Assembly (NCBI GenBank): GCA_034509425.1 | Contig: JAVTVJ010000023.1 | Location: 1,054,001 to 1,118,000 of the forward strand | Reading direction: 5' to 3' | Source: Eopsaltria australis | Taxonomy: Eukaryota > Chordata > Aves > Passeriformes > Petroicidae | DNA: 64,000 nucleotides | Shown here: piece by piece, positions 11,201-24,148 of the stretch | How the letters are laid out: each line of letters begins with the position of its first letter | Numbering within the stretch: the first letter of the stretch is position 1 | Translations under genes and position numbers: made by a program | Notes under the pieces: model-generated | What the model saw: only the letters and a program-made list of their open reading frames with translations | Database searches by the model: none | Told to the model about the DNA's origin: nothing

Positions 11201-14200
11201 CCTGGGAATCCATGTGATGACAATGAGACAAGAAGGATATAAGATATTTTCATATTTAATCAACAGAAAGCTGCCTATTGCAGTGATGATGATGATGATA
11301 TGTTCATTAAATAAATTGTCCTCTGATTTCCTCAGGGGATTCTCACAGGATAGTGCATGGTCCATATTAAACTCTTCAGCACTCAAAATAGGAATGAGGC
11401 AATGGCTGATGTATGAGTTGGGGATTAAAATTTGACCTAGTCACTAAAATGAAAAATATCTAAATTGAAGTACATGACATTTTCTCTGCATTTCACACCT
11501 GTGTTTCAAACTGCTGTCCAAAGAAATTTTATTTATTGGTCAGGAAATTCTCTTGTCAGGAGGAAATCCAGTGGTGGCTGAAAAGACAGAAAAATAATGT
11601 GCCAAAGGATATCTATTCTTTGGTGCTACAAATTGTAAAGGAGTTAATGGAGGGAAATGAAATGAGGAAGTCCAAGGGAAAAATCACAAGCTATTGCTCT
11701 CTCCATGAATATTAAATATGCACAATGAAGACAGATTGCTCATAGCAGAGTTCTGGTACTAGAATATTTGCATATAATATGTCCAAATCAAAACATGTAA
11801 CTCAACGCTGCAGTTTCATAATAAAATTTCTCTTTGCTTATTCTTCCTCCTCCCTCAAGAACACTTTATTTTTCATACTGCCAGTCTGAAAGACATACAA
11901 GAGATCAGGTTTCCAGGCAAACTCCCCTCTCTGTGCAGGCATCTTTAATAAACTGGAAATAATGACATTTGTGGCAGCACAAATGCACCAAGGATAGAGC
12001 ACATATTAATTAAGGGAGGTTCACAGAGCAGCAGTTTTTGCTGAAGCTGGCCATTTTTGTATGCTTTTATCCCTTATAACTGCCTGTTTTCCCAGGAGAC
12101 ATCTTATCAGGCAAACATTGTTCTGGCATCCCAGAACATGACAGACTGTCATTAGATAAAGGAGAAGGTTAATAAAATAGAAATCCAGGTTACAAGCAAT
12201 GTTTCAGCCAGAGGCATCCCATGGGTTGTGGGGAAGCAAACAGCAGACTAGTCAAATGCAGCAAATTACAGTCAGCAGAAGAGTGCCAAATATCCAGTTC
12301 CTATTCCATAATTTGCACGTGCCAGCAGAATCTCAAATAATTCTTTTTGTTAAGAAATTTGGACTGAGTTTCCATTGGTCTGCACATTCCCCTTTCAATA
12401 TCCTGATAGTCTAGGAGCACAGTGCAGTAGGAATGGCTCCCTCAGAAATTATTATGGAAGAATAGGATAAGCAGGGAGGGCATTTTTCCTATTTACTTCT
12501 GTTTCTTTTCTTAAAGCATTTCTGAAAAATGGCTGGTAGGGCCTGTGGATGTCAAGTGGAATCAGAGCACAGACTGGGGCAGATTTCTTCTCTGGCTCAT
12601 CTCTGATTGAAGAGTTTTGTATTTTAATAGGTTGAAAAGTGATGCTGGCAACTGCAAAATAATATTGCAAAGGAAATACGTTTTTCTGCTAAACAGTGTT
12701 GAGACATACAGAAGTTACCTTTGGCCCCAGACTTTTGTGTAAGATGGGAATTAAATATTTCAATGAATCAATATAACGGGGAAAGGACACTGCTTAATTA
12801 GTGGGTTGGAAGGTACAATTCACTTTTTTTTTTCCTTAGAGATAATGGAGAAAGATTAGAACAGAAAAGACACAGCTGTTTTCTGTATGACCTGAGCAGT
12901 GGACTGTGTTTCTGGTCTTTATAGCAACATCAAGACTTCAAATTGCACTTGAAGAAGAAAGTAGCCGTTGCTTAAGGTCTTATAAGATTATTTGGTCTTG
13001 TTTTGAGAAAGAAAGAGAGGAATTAATGTCATGAGCATTTACAGCTGAAGTTCCCTACGGGAAAATCATGCAAAGTTCATTGCAGAGGTGGAGGAAGATA
13101 CTGGAGTGGATCCTAAATGTGTTTAGTGTCAATGCTAACTCAGGATTTGGCCTTGCATCTCCACCCTGGCAGATTTAACTCTTCTGAAGGAGATTTTGTG
13201 TTTCTCTACCCTACGTTTGTGGTTGTGATTTCAGAAGAAGTAATACAGCTTGGCTTTGTCCCCTTCAAACTCCCTGACTAAACCTGCCCTGAGTTTTCTA
13301 AAAGCAGAGTTAGCTTCACCTGGGCTTTTCCTGGAGATTCTTCTTTTGCTTCTGAGTTGCACAGGTCAGAAGTAAAAGTGAAAGGCAGCCAAAGAAGATG
13401 CTGGAAAGAACCACTCTACATACAAGGCATACCTTTATTTCTTAAAATAAGGAGTATAGGTGTGATTCTAGTGCATGATTGGTAAGGGAAGACAGGAGGT
13501 GAATAGTTACAAGGAGCAGAGAAACTGCAATGACAAGGAGACAACAAGGTTTTTAAAAATTGCTGTTGTGTCTGTCAGAATATTTTCTGGTCTCCCCAAG
13601 ATGGCAAAGAAAAAACCCAAAACCCTTCTGCTGTCACTGTCTCCTAACTTTGATATAAATATTCCACAGAGAAAAGCATGCAACACTTCTCTCTCAGGAG
13701 ACTGATCCTGAAGACTTTCTGCCAAAATTAACAGACTGTATGCACGTTTTAACTCATCCTTTCTCAAGTTTTACACCTGTATTCAGGGTCATCATATCTT
13801 AGTTAAAATTGGAGCACTTGGTGTCTAAACTTTTCATATGTATGGGCTTCTCCCTCCTACCTTTTACTATAATTAATTATTTTGATCAGCCCAAATCATT
13901 CTAGAATTCCAAAGGACAGAAAACCAGACACTGCTTCCAAGTCTACCTTTTATAAAAGTGACAAATTTCTCTGCAAGTTGAAGTTTTCATGGCACTCTCT
14001 TCAGCAGAATTTTCAGGGAAGCATCAGCCTTTTGGGTGTATTTACAGTTCTTTATTAAACCCCTTTATCTCAAAAAAGGAATCAAGTAAAGCTTAAGTGT
14101 TTCTCTTAATCAGCACTTCAGCACATTTTGGAAGATCTGTGTAAAGACTTTGTTGTCTGACCATAGTTTACCTTATTCCCCCTATTATTTCCAGGCATTG

Positions 14201-15279
14201 GTTCTTTTCAGAAAAAAGAAAAAATCCTCTGTATTTTGCTACTGTAAAATCATTTTGATCAGCTATGCTGGTAGGAACTGGATATAAGCAATGAGATATA
14301 TAGAATCTTTCACAAAGGCAGTGAGGATCCATCTATATGGGATTTTCTGCTCTCAGTGGAAGTGCTAATTGACATTTCCTTGCTGCTGCTGCATTATCAG
14401 CACTCTGCAAGAAGAGAAGAATTCCTGTCATGCAGATTTGCTGCAGAGAGCAGATTTGCTGTGGGATGAGGATGCTACCCAGTCATTTTTGCTTTATTTT
14501 TCCTTTATCATTGATTGTGTATTAGACATGGAACAGCTTCTGGGCAAGGCAAGCATTTCCTTCTAATAAAAGCCCAGAGCTTTCACTAGAGACTTAGAAA
14601 ACCTCCTGAGATGTGTGTGCAGAGGAACAAGGTGCCCAGTGGGGAACCTGTAGTTCAACAACTGCTCCACAGTCATTGGCCTTTCAGACACCTTTACCCT
14701 CAGCAACCCAGGGCAGAGGTGAAGGAACTTAGTCTGCATGCATGGTTCTACTTGGTTCCTAGTTTGAAGCAAAAGAAGTCACAGAGATAGCTGTGGTAGT
14801 TATCACAGAGGAGGTTCATGCCTTATCTTGTATTTTCATCTGCCTGCATCTCAGGTATGACACTTAAATTGAAGCAGCTCTTTCTTAAACACAAACAATA
14901 AACAAACTTTGAATCCTGCCTCACAGAATTAAAGATCCTATCCACAAGATAGCTACTGAATGCTACAGATGTGCCAGCTTGCCCTGTCTCTGGGAGGACC
15001 ACAAGGTATTCGATTAGCTAATTTCAAAGGAATCAAGCAGTGATTGGACCACTGTCTCTTATTCCCACAAATAGAGAATATTTTTCATGGCTGCAGATAA
15101 ATCATTACAATGGAAAAAATGTTTTAGAGGGTGCAACACCTAGAACTGAAGCTAGACAAGTAGAAATAACAGAATTTATTCCCATTAAGGAGAAAAGCCC
15201 AGAGCATTCTTTATGAGTGAAAATCTTTCACAAACCAAAAGTTTTGAAAGACTGAAATACAAGCATTAGTCTCCACAAA
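8263..15279. other. Long repeat-poor non-coding stretch
   Basis: About 7 kb with no CR1 copy I can recognise. It contains an A-rich patch with C-separated A runs at about 10829-10915 and a run of ATGATG at 11285-11300. The block at about 10300-10600 has several ATTA/TAAT homeodomain-like cores, including AATTAATTAT. A 22-base exon-like unit lies at 9633-9654. Open frames are all under 90 codons except one of 100, and none has a recognisable domain. Confidence 0.55.
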
Positions 15280-15390
15280 TCATAGAATAACAGAATGGTT
15301 TGGGTTGAAAGGGACCTCAAAGATCATTTATTTCCCAACCTCCTGACAGGGGCAAGGACATCTTCCCCTAGACCAGGTTGTCAAATATAT
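15280..15390 (-). mobile_element. CR1 LINE fragment, short 3' end
   Basis: 'aatcatagaataacagaatggtttgggttgaaagggacctcaaagatcatt' followed by 'ccaacctcctgacaggggcaaggacatcttcccctagaccaggttg' is reversed CR1 3' UTR. Only about 110 bases were inserted or kept. Confidence 0.92.
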
Positions 15391-18300
15391 TACTTCATGC
15401 AGAAAAGATAATCAGATCCTAAGATCCTGTGTCCAATGCTATATGAGAAGGTAGAGATCATATCTGTGATTATTAGTTTTGTCCTTCCCCCTCTTTGACA
15501 TATGTTTTAGAAAAATTACCTCATGAACATGGTTTGGAAATATTTTATATTCTTAGTAACTATTTCTGCATAATTACTCAAATACTGAATGACTTTCACT
15601 TGGAGTTCAAGCCCTTTGACTAAAGGACATGGTTTGCTGAGCAGATGTATTTGCCCAGTATGAAACAGATGTTCTTTAAAGACATTTTATTTCAACATGA
15701 ATGCAGTAATTTAAAAACAAAATGCCAGTCTTAAGATTTTAGCCATTTTCCATCTGTCTCTTACACCAGGATTTTCCCTTTAATTGCTCCCAAATCCTTT
15801 TCAATTCCAGTTTAAGGAAATGCTTTTAATCTTCTGAAACTATTGGGGCATATTTACTGTTATACACCTAGAAATTTGACAAATGAAAACTTCTTAGGTT
15901 TTGAAATGTCTTCTAACACTATTTTGGAAAATTAGATCGGAAAAAATGTTTCACCTAGAAAGATCCAGAAAAACAAAATGTCCTGGCTGCACTGTTTGTA
16001 AGATTAGTTTGTGCATTGTGTGGAAAGATGGACATTAAGGGTTATTTTCTCCAAGTTAGGTGTTGCTACAAAATGCAGTGCTATGTAGATATATTCAAGC
16101 TAGCTCCAAGTAAATCAACTTGTGATGCAGCAAGGCCACCTTAGCTAAGCAGGATGTTTCAGCACAGCAGAGAACTGAGCAAAACATGTGTTGTTTAATT
16201 CCTCTGATACCCAGTCTGGTCCACTGACAGTTTTTTAAGACTGCTCAAGAATCACATCATTTGAATAATAGATTTCCTAGCAAGTGTTGTACAACCTGTT
16301 CCAACTTGGATCATCCATTTCTGTTCCACAGTTATAGCTGTCAGAGGCTCAATAACCACAAGTACAGCATATTGTGAAATCTGGGCTTTGTACAGAGAGC
16401 CAACAAAACCTTGATGGAGACCATCAGTCATTGTATTCCCTTCTGGGGCAAAATGTACTACACTTTGTGTTTCTAAAGAAGAAAACATGGCAATGCAAAT
16501 TAGTAAACAGTTGAATGAATGAGAATTTTAACAATTTTTTTTGTTGTTCATGCTTTTTGCCAGACAGTTTTCCATTGGAAAGTGTTGTTTGAATTAAACC
16601 TTATTTTTTTCTCATTTGTAATCAAAGAGGGGAGGAAAGCTCATGAATTTATAGGTATTTGTTCACAAAGTTCCCATAAAAATGAGACATCTTTTAAAAC
16701 AATGTTATTAGGATGAAATAAAAGGATACTTTGGATTAGATGCTACTAATTTCCAAGATTCTCTTTTATCTGTAAGTGCAGCCTGCAGGCTTAAAATCCT
16801 TGCAGAAAAGAATTCGTAATGGAATAGCTTTCTGTGTGAATCTTATCACAGGCTACACTGTTCCATGTACCTAAACTGTTTTGGCAAGGAGCCTTTTGAA
16901 ATTCCTCAGCATTGGCATGGCACTGATAAAAATGAACGATTTACAAAATCATATTAACATTCATAAAGAGGAAGTGAAGAAAGTCCTTGATTAAAAACCT
17001 GGTTTTAATTAACTAGGGTCTAAATATTAGCTTAAAACATGCTGATATATTTGTGAACTTTATCAGAGTACTAATGTAGATAAAACTGACATTTAGGGTG
17101 GAAATCAACTTTGGAGAAATAGAGCTTGATTCGGTTCCCTAAATAGAAGCATCTTGTGTCATATGAGACTTCCTGGAATGGCATAGTGTCTCCATATGGA
17201 TGTTCTGAACACGGTAGGACATACCAGGTGGCTCTATGTTTAGACAAATGAGATGCTTTCCTAAATGCAGTGTCCAGGTTCAGCTGATAGAACATGGGTG
17301 TGATGCTATAGCCTGAGTGGAGGTGCTGACAGGTGGGGGTCAACACCTGAGGCAAGCTCTGAGCTTCTGCTGCAGTCAGTGAGGGCAGGTTCAGCTCAGC
17401 TGTCCCCATGAAGTCATTGATCACTGTTCAAGAGGACCAAGGGGTAGCAGTGGCTGACACAGACGTACAAAAGGTCTGTGTCCTTCTGAAGAGGCAGTTG
17501 GAGAGATGCAGTAGTGACCATAATGCCTGAAGTCACACTAGACCTCTAATTAATGCACCCGTGGGACCTAGATGACCATTAAGGTTTCCTAGAATAAAAT
17601 GCCTTAAATGTGGGTAAAATTCACCTACATAAGCACAGACATCTCATGCCCCTGAGATGCCTTGAAGTGCCCTACTCACCTTCACTGACTGCTTCATTAG
17701 GACACGAGTTTTCCAGAGGGCCTGTTCACACCTGCTTTTTGGAAAAAAATTTTGCTTCTCTTGAGGCTCTTCCAGTCCTGGTACTTTTTATGCCCCTATA
17801 ATAATTAAAAAGTTCCTGCAGCTGATACACAGCTCTAACTTTCCTTGTATGTAGCTGTAAACAATTCCCAACTCTTCCTAAAGTGATGTGGCAAAAAATG
17901 CCAGCTCTGGCTGGACAAAAATATATGCCCCCATAGTCAAGGATGCCACTTCCAGAACTGGCAGGTTTGTTTCCTTGGTAAGATTAGTGCCACATTACAG
18001 CTCAAAGCAGAGCAGGTAACTGGGCCAGGAGCTCCCTGTGGAGCTACTATATGAGGCATTTCCTTAGGATATCTTTAAAGGTGCGTTTCTTTAGCTCAAC
18101 AAGACTGAGGCTGACCTGGACTATTCTGACATACATTGTTATTTACAGCCAATGTTACAAAAAAAAAAAAAACAAAAACATTTCTTTTAACTGTTGTCAT
18201 CCTTCAGTGTGCCACATTAAAGCTCTAATTCAGCATCCTCAACACTGGCAATTCTGGATGTAGAATGTGCCTTCTCAATGCAAGCCTTTTCAGAACACAG

Positions 18301-19899
18301 GTCTGTATTTTGCTGAGTTGTATAAACACAGACTATTTCCCTAGAAGACCTGAGCAGATAGCTGTTTCCTTTACTGTTCTACTAAGAAGTTACAAGCATA
18401 AACCAAAGATTCAATGAAATCAAACCAAGCCCTCATTTAAATGCTCTATTGAACACATTTTAATTTCTAGGCTCTGTTGATGATGTCTCATGATGCACTG
18501 GCCTTTTGATCCGTAACAAAGGCTCTTACATAAAAGACATTATATACAAGAATGCACACGTATTAATGCCTAGGAAAAATTACAGGAATAGACTAAAAAA
18601 GAATATGAATCCTTAACATATTCCCAGGCTTTAATATTTCTCAAGAATTGTACAGTTTCTGTGTGTTTAGTAGCTTTGGTGTAATATTGTTTTGCCCAGT
18701 TTTCATTTGAGCATGTGCAAAACTTGTGAGATTCCCAACATCCATTGTGATGGTCGAGCTCTCCATAGCTAATTGTGTTTGCTGAGAAAAATCACTTTTG
18801 CCTTTGATTTGAACCTGTCACCTAAAAGCTTTAATAGTTGACCCCTCGTTCTTCCTATGCTGGAGGAGGCAGGAGCCAATAATCTTGTATTGACTCTGTT
18901 CTTGTCATTCATTAATTTTTATTTCGTTCAGGAGTAACCTTTCCCAGGCTGAAAAGTCAAAGCTAGTTTAGTCCTAAATATTGGAGTTGCTTTTAGCAGG
19001 GAAAGCAGTCCACACTAGGAATCATCCATATCAGCCTTCTCTGTATTTTCCTGGTTTTATTGCACCACTGATAAGGTACTACACACAAAATGTCTCTCTG
19101 ACAGTCAGCTAAAGACAAAATATAAATATCTTAGCTTCTCTTCCTGACTATTTTTCCGCACTTCACCCAAATGAAGGCAAGAAAAAAACCCAAATCTGTC
19201 CTGGAAACATGTTTTCAAGGTCATGAAAAGCCAAATGGTTAAGGGCACTGTTCCTTGCTAGATCTCTTCCAGGTCACAGTATTAACTAGGATTTAGTAGG
19301 ATATTGAATAGCTGTCACGCCAAGAGAGAAGGAACTTCATCCTAGCGAAAGAGGAAGTCTGGAAAGTAGGTAGGGTCACAAGGGATGAGTGATAGGATCT
19401 GACCTCCCATTATAGTTATGTGGAAAACCCAGCCAGAGAATCTTTCAAATATGTTGACAAAGCAAGGGCAGAAAAGTCATTTTCACCAGTCATGGCACTG
19501 GTGAGACTTGTAATGGAATATAATATAAAGTGCTAATATTAAACGAGTTTTAAACTAACACTGAAATCCTCTGCAACACGAAGCAGAGTCACAATTTTTT
19601 TTCCAAGCTGAAAAATTAGATTTTTTTGGTAAAATTTGTTTCTCTGACGAACATAAAATACCATGGTTACATCTAATTTATCTGCTGGGAGAAGATGCCC
19701 TGGGGTGGACATTTTTGGGTAGTCCTGACCCATGGTTTCCGTGCTGCTTGGATGCCAGGATTTTGTTTACAAAGAAGTCAGAGTGTGGGTGATGGGAGGG
19801 GAATGACATATGCCTCAGTCTCACTCTGATAAGGAGCTGGGAAGATGCCAGAATGCCATAAAGACAGAGCCTAAACACTGGCTTCGTTGCAGAATACAT
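15391..19899. other. Unique non-coding DNA
   Basis: Repeat-poor AT-rich sequence. A 15-base A run broken by one C sits at about 18159-18178. The 117-codon minus-strand frame at 17071-17424 is the longest here and has no recognisable motif. I see no gene. Confidence 0.55.
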
Positions 19900-20225
19900 A
19901 AACCTCTGCTGGGAGGAAACACCAGATATAAAACGGGTCTTTAATCTTGCAGACAAATTCCAATTAGGAAAGCACCACACACTTCTTACACCAGGCATGA
20001 TTAATCACTGGAACAAACTACCAGTAGAATTGATGAATTCACCCTTTCTTGACGCCTTCGAGTCAGGACTGCACACACTCCTGGAATTTATGTGATAGCC
20101 AAACACATGTTATAGTCAAGTACAGTACTTGTTATTGAGGTTAATATTGTGGGTAATATTTTTTTTTAATACAGTAGAGGTAAAGTTAGAGGTCTTTTCA
20201 GCCTTGGAACTCTTTAAAGCTGATA
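19900..20225 (+). mobile_element. Old, diverged CR1/L3-like LINE 3' region
   Basis: The wording matches the old amniote CR1 type seen in turtles and crocodilians rather than the young avian subfamilies: 'ggcatgattaatcactggaacaaactaccagtagaattgatgaattc', then 'gacgccttcgagtcaggactgcacacactcctgga', then 'ggtcttttcagccttggaa'. Many small differences point to an insertion older than the avian CR1 copies here. Identification is from recalled family features, not alignment, and the ends are approximate. Confidence 0.7.
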
Positions 20226-21034
20226 AAGACTGATTATGGACAACATTGCTCTGTTCTATATGGGACCATCCTCCCCATAATCTTATCTTGCACTTTTCCT
20301 GTGTTGTCTGTGATAGCTTCCATTTGAAATTTGGGCTTATATCTTTTAAAGTGCCTTCATTCCCAATTAAATTAATTATTGAATCTAGTAGAAACTTAGT
20401 AGATTAATAAGAGATCCTAAACCTTTAATTGGATTTGAGTCCAAACACATTCCAACAAGCAATAAACAAGGAAAAGTGAGATAAAATACCTAATATTCAC
20501 CAGCAAGACTCATTCTATATAACCTTTGTTTTGTAGCAGCTAGTTCCTCATGAGAGCACAATACTGGGAACTTCCTGGGTCACCAAATCAAATTTCTTGA
20601 TATCTTTAAGAGGTATTTGAAGAGCTCTTTTCTTAAACTAATCAAAATCCATTTTCAGAAAGCAAATTCCATTGTCCTAACTCTAATATTCCCCTCTCCA
20701 TCTTATCTATTCTTGTATCTCTAATTTCTCTTATTCCAAAATCTGATGACTACATACTCACCTTGCAATTTTCAACCCTCAGAGTCTGTAAATAACTGAT
20801 TGCTCCTTACCCACATTTGGCTACTTAGTACTTGTGTCTTTCTGGATTGTAGGTGCCAATATATTTAGGCCAAGCAACCATACAAGATTTAGTCTTTGTT
20901 TTCCTCTTTCAGTTACTCTACTTAAAGACAAGTTCTCCATTCATAGCATCACTGTGTTGGCTTTCATTATTCTTTTGGTTAAAATTGGTCTCTTAATTGT
21001 GGATGACAACGATGCTCTAACTGAGGTCTCAGGA
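20226..21034. other. Non-coding DNA between two old LINE copies
   Basis: No clear gene. Part of it, especially 20820-21034, may belong to the same diverged minus-strand LINE that is recognisable from about 21035 onward, but I could not match it with confidence. Confidence 0.4.
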
Positions 21035-21490
21035 GGGCTGTAGATGATAGCAGGATCTCTCTACATCTCCTGAAAACAGACAAGCTTAGCATTAGCCTTT
21101 TTCACAGCTACATCACATCAGTGGCTTGCAGCCATCCAGCCACTGTGTAAGACATCCAAATCCCTTTACTTTTCATTAGTTGTGACTGATAAATTTCTGC
21201 CTAAAAGTAGAAATTCTTGTTATCGGTCCCTAAGGGCTCAAGTCTGTACTTTGTGCTATTGGATTTTATTCCTTTTCTAGTACTCCAGCTCTCACAATCA
21301 GACACTTCTCCCAATAGTGTATCTGGCTTCTCCTTGGCATTGGCCAGTACTGCCTATCTAGTTTGTATTGACAAATTTCAGTGGTGGACTTTTTTTTGTT
21401 CTAAACTTATTAGTGCTCACTGCTCTGTGTTATTTGTTCTGAGTCTTCATTCCAGGGAATGAATGGTGACCAGAGTCAATAAAAGTATTG
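21035..21490 (-). mobile_element. Old, diverged CR1/L3-like LINE, reverse orientation
   Basis: Read as reversed CR1 reverse-transcriptase region, the text runs in order through 'cattagcctttttcacagctacatcacat', 'cagccactgtgtaagacatccaaatcccttt', 'gggctcaagtctgtactttgtgctattggattttattcc', 'tactccagctctcacaatcagac' and 'ggtgaccagagtcaataaaa'. These correspond to a well-known segment of old amniote CR1 (...CATACTTTGCACTATTGAATTTCATCC...). The copy is dead. The 81-codon + strand frame at 21217-21462 lies antisense in it and is not a gene. Confidence 0.72.
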
Positions 21491-24061
21491 CCTGACAGAA
21501 TGCTCTTGTAACGATCTCTACTGTAATAGTAACTATTGACTGATAGAGTTTGAGCCATACTTACACAAGGATTTCTGCTTGGTCCTTAAAAGGGGTGAGA
21601 AATGAGGACAAGGGGCTCCCATTCCTGTTCTGGTAGTGACAGGGAATGTGGCTCATTCCCATGGGGAACACACAGGGCTTTGGGCACACAGAGGCTGGCC
21701 AGGTGTTAGCACATCCTCCAGGGCAGGTGGTTGGCACTGCATCTTAACAAGAAAAAACCAAACTTTCTGCAAAGGAATGGTAATCTCCTCAAAATGACAT
21801 GTCTGCAAAAGGAGGTAATTTACTAATAAACATGCACAGGAATTTGCAGATTACCTTCCAGCCTCACCTGTGGGTAGATCATCATGCTGATTGCATGTCT
21901 GCCTGGGGGGTTATTTTCAGGTTAAATTTCCTGTTTAAAATCTGGTAATGTATGTTGATTTTATGTTTAATCTTATAATTTACTTGGATAATTTTTAAAA
22001 TATTGAATAAATATTGTTGATGCAGGACAGTGCATATAAATGACAATATAGTTCTGTCTTTGTTGGATATAAATACTGAGTCCACTCATCCTGGGCAGTT
22101 AATATAAATACACAAATACTTAATATAAAGCACACAAATACTCACTAAAAAGCAAAGATTATATAATCTCTATTTATCACAAAGAGGATGCCTTTATGAT
22201 GTCCATCTGCAGCCAACTTCTGCCTACATTCCAACTCAGAGCATATAGATAAGTGCATTTCTCAACTTCATTGGAGACTATAGAACTTAAATATAAGGAC
22301 ACATTACTAGTTTCATTAGAAGCACTAAAATATTTGATTTCAGAAACTGGATCTTTGTCACAAGGTAAATTATTAATGTTATTTGGCATCTAATTATTTC
22401 CAAATGTTTTTATTGCTATATATTAAATTAGGGGAGACCAGAAAGGAAAGAGTACAGTTTGAAATTGACTGCCAACTTTTAAATGAGATTGTTTCTCCTG
22501 AGACTATGGTGATTGGAACTTGCATTAGCAGCTCATTGAAGCACATATATTTCTTCTGACATATGCCATCATTGGATCTTTTTATTGATGCCAAAATGCT
22601 TTTCTGTTTTAAAGTATCACCACACAAGGCTCCTTCCTAGAAATTGTTTATATTGCAATTATGCATTTTGTAACACTCCAAATATATATTACTGTTGCAT
22701 TTCATGGATATAACACCAGCTAGTAATATTGTGGGGGTTTTTTTCTGTTGCTATTTGTTTTGCAGAAATAGAACTGTATTATTTGTGATTTGCTTTCCAC
22801 TTACAAAATATTTCATTATATATCAGAATAACGAATAATAATCTCTTTCAGTATTTCTATTGTGATATGAAACTGTATTCTCATGGTAATATTCGCTTAT
22901 TGTCCTGCACAGAATAAATCTGCAAATATTTGACCTTGACTTACAGATTTGAGTAGCATAAATACAAACTACTGCCTGAATAAAAACTAGATTATATCTA
23001 AAAAGGCTGAGGTCCAAATCTACTAAGGCTTTAAAATACCTCATTGACATTTTGATTTATGTTTACAAGGAAAAAACAAAAAAAAAACCCAATGTATATT
23101 GTAACATCCTTATTTGTGTTGATAGTACCCCTAAAAAATTAAAACTTAGAAGGATCAAGAGAGGACCTTAGGTTCTAAGATTATAACCTTGAGAAGAACT
23201 TTATCCAGTATTTTTGGGTCAAACCTGAGGCTGGAGTTTGAACACATTCCTTTGGCTTTTTTGGTAGGTCTAGATAATCTGTGTTTTAATCTGAAGTGAA
23301 TTTACAAAGAACTCAAAAAGCAAGTCCTGAGGAGGCTTTAAGCACAGTGATACATCCTCCGTCCTTGTCAATCAGCAGAGATTATTAGTCTTAATACTGC
23401 AGAAAAAATGTTTGGTCAGTTTCTGGTTTGAAGTTGGTTCAGACCAGCCTATCCTGAAGCAAGAGTGAGTTCCTAACTGCCTGGAAAACTTGTGTCTTTG
23501 TGTCTTTACAAGATAACCTTGATCCAAAGTATGGCTTGAGAATGAGATACAGATCAACATGATTCAAACCGTGGAATTCATTTCACCTGACCCCAGTCAC
23601 CCATTCTGTAATTCTCTGCCTTTTAAGTATTCTTATAGACTCTTGACATGGACAGAGGTAACCAAAGACATTTCTAGGCTACGAACAATCGTATCCAAAA
23701 ATAGTAATCTGCAATAGGTTGGATGAATTCTAGAGTTGCCAACATTTCTTCATTGACAATAAAGGGAGGAAGGAGAACATCCTTCTGAGGAATACTTTAT
23801 GATGCCCAGTATCTGGTAGCAAATGTCCAAACTGAAAACCCCCTAACTATACAGCTGAATTGTTCTTTAGGCTCCACAAAGTATTGACAAGATCTTTTCT
23901 TTTGACAGATGTTTATTCTCTTAGTGTCCATAAACCCAACTAGTTCAGTCACTTAAATTTAGGTATCTAAATCTTGAACTCAGCTGAGTTGAAGGGATTT
24001 GACACAGTTGCTCATAAAATAGGCACCTAATACCATTTGAGATATACTGGAATATCTCAAA
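21491..24061. other. Unique AT-rich non-coding DNA
   Basis: Strongly AT-rich, especially 21940-22150 and 22600-23110, with no repeat I can name. A small minus-strand exon-like unit at 21868-21902 was judged a decoy. No gene is visible. Confidence 0.55.
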
Positions 24062-24148
24062 AATCATAGAATCATAGAATGTCCTGAGTTGGAAGGGACT
24101 CACAAAGATCATCGATCCCAGCCCCTGGCTGTGTAAAATACAGCCCCC
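24062..24148 (-). mobile_element. CR1 LINE 3' fragment abutting an LTR
   Basis: 'tcatagaatcatagaatgtcctgagttggaagggactcacaaagatcatcg' and '...aatcacacc' are reversed CR1 3' UTR, close to the copy at 57850. The match is lost at about 24148, where LTR-like sequence starts, and I do not see the CR1 resume after the LTR. The junction could be an LTR insertion into CR1 or simply a truncation point. Confidence 0.85.

Noticed and set aside
21868..21902. Minus-strand 35-base unit with CAG acceptor and CAG|GTGAGG donor
   Set aside because: Open in two frames but very short, with no in-phase partner that I could find. Treated as a decoy exon.
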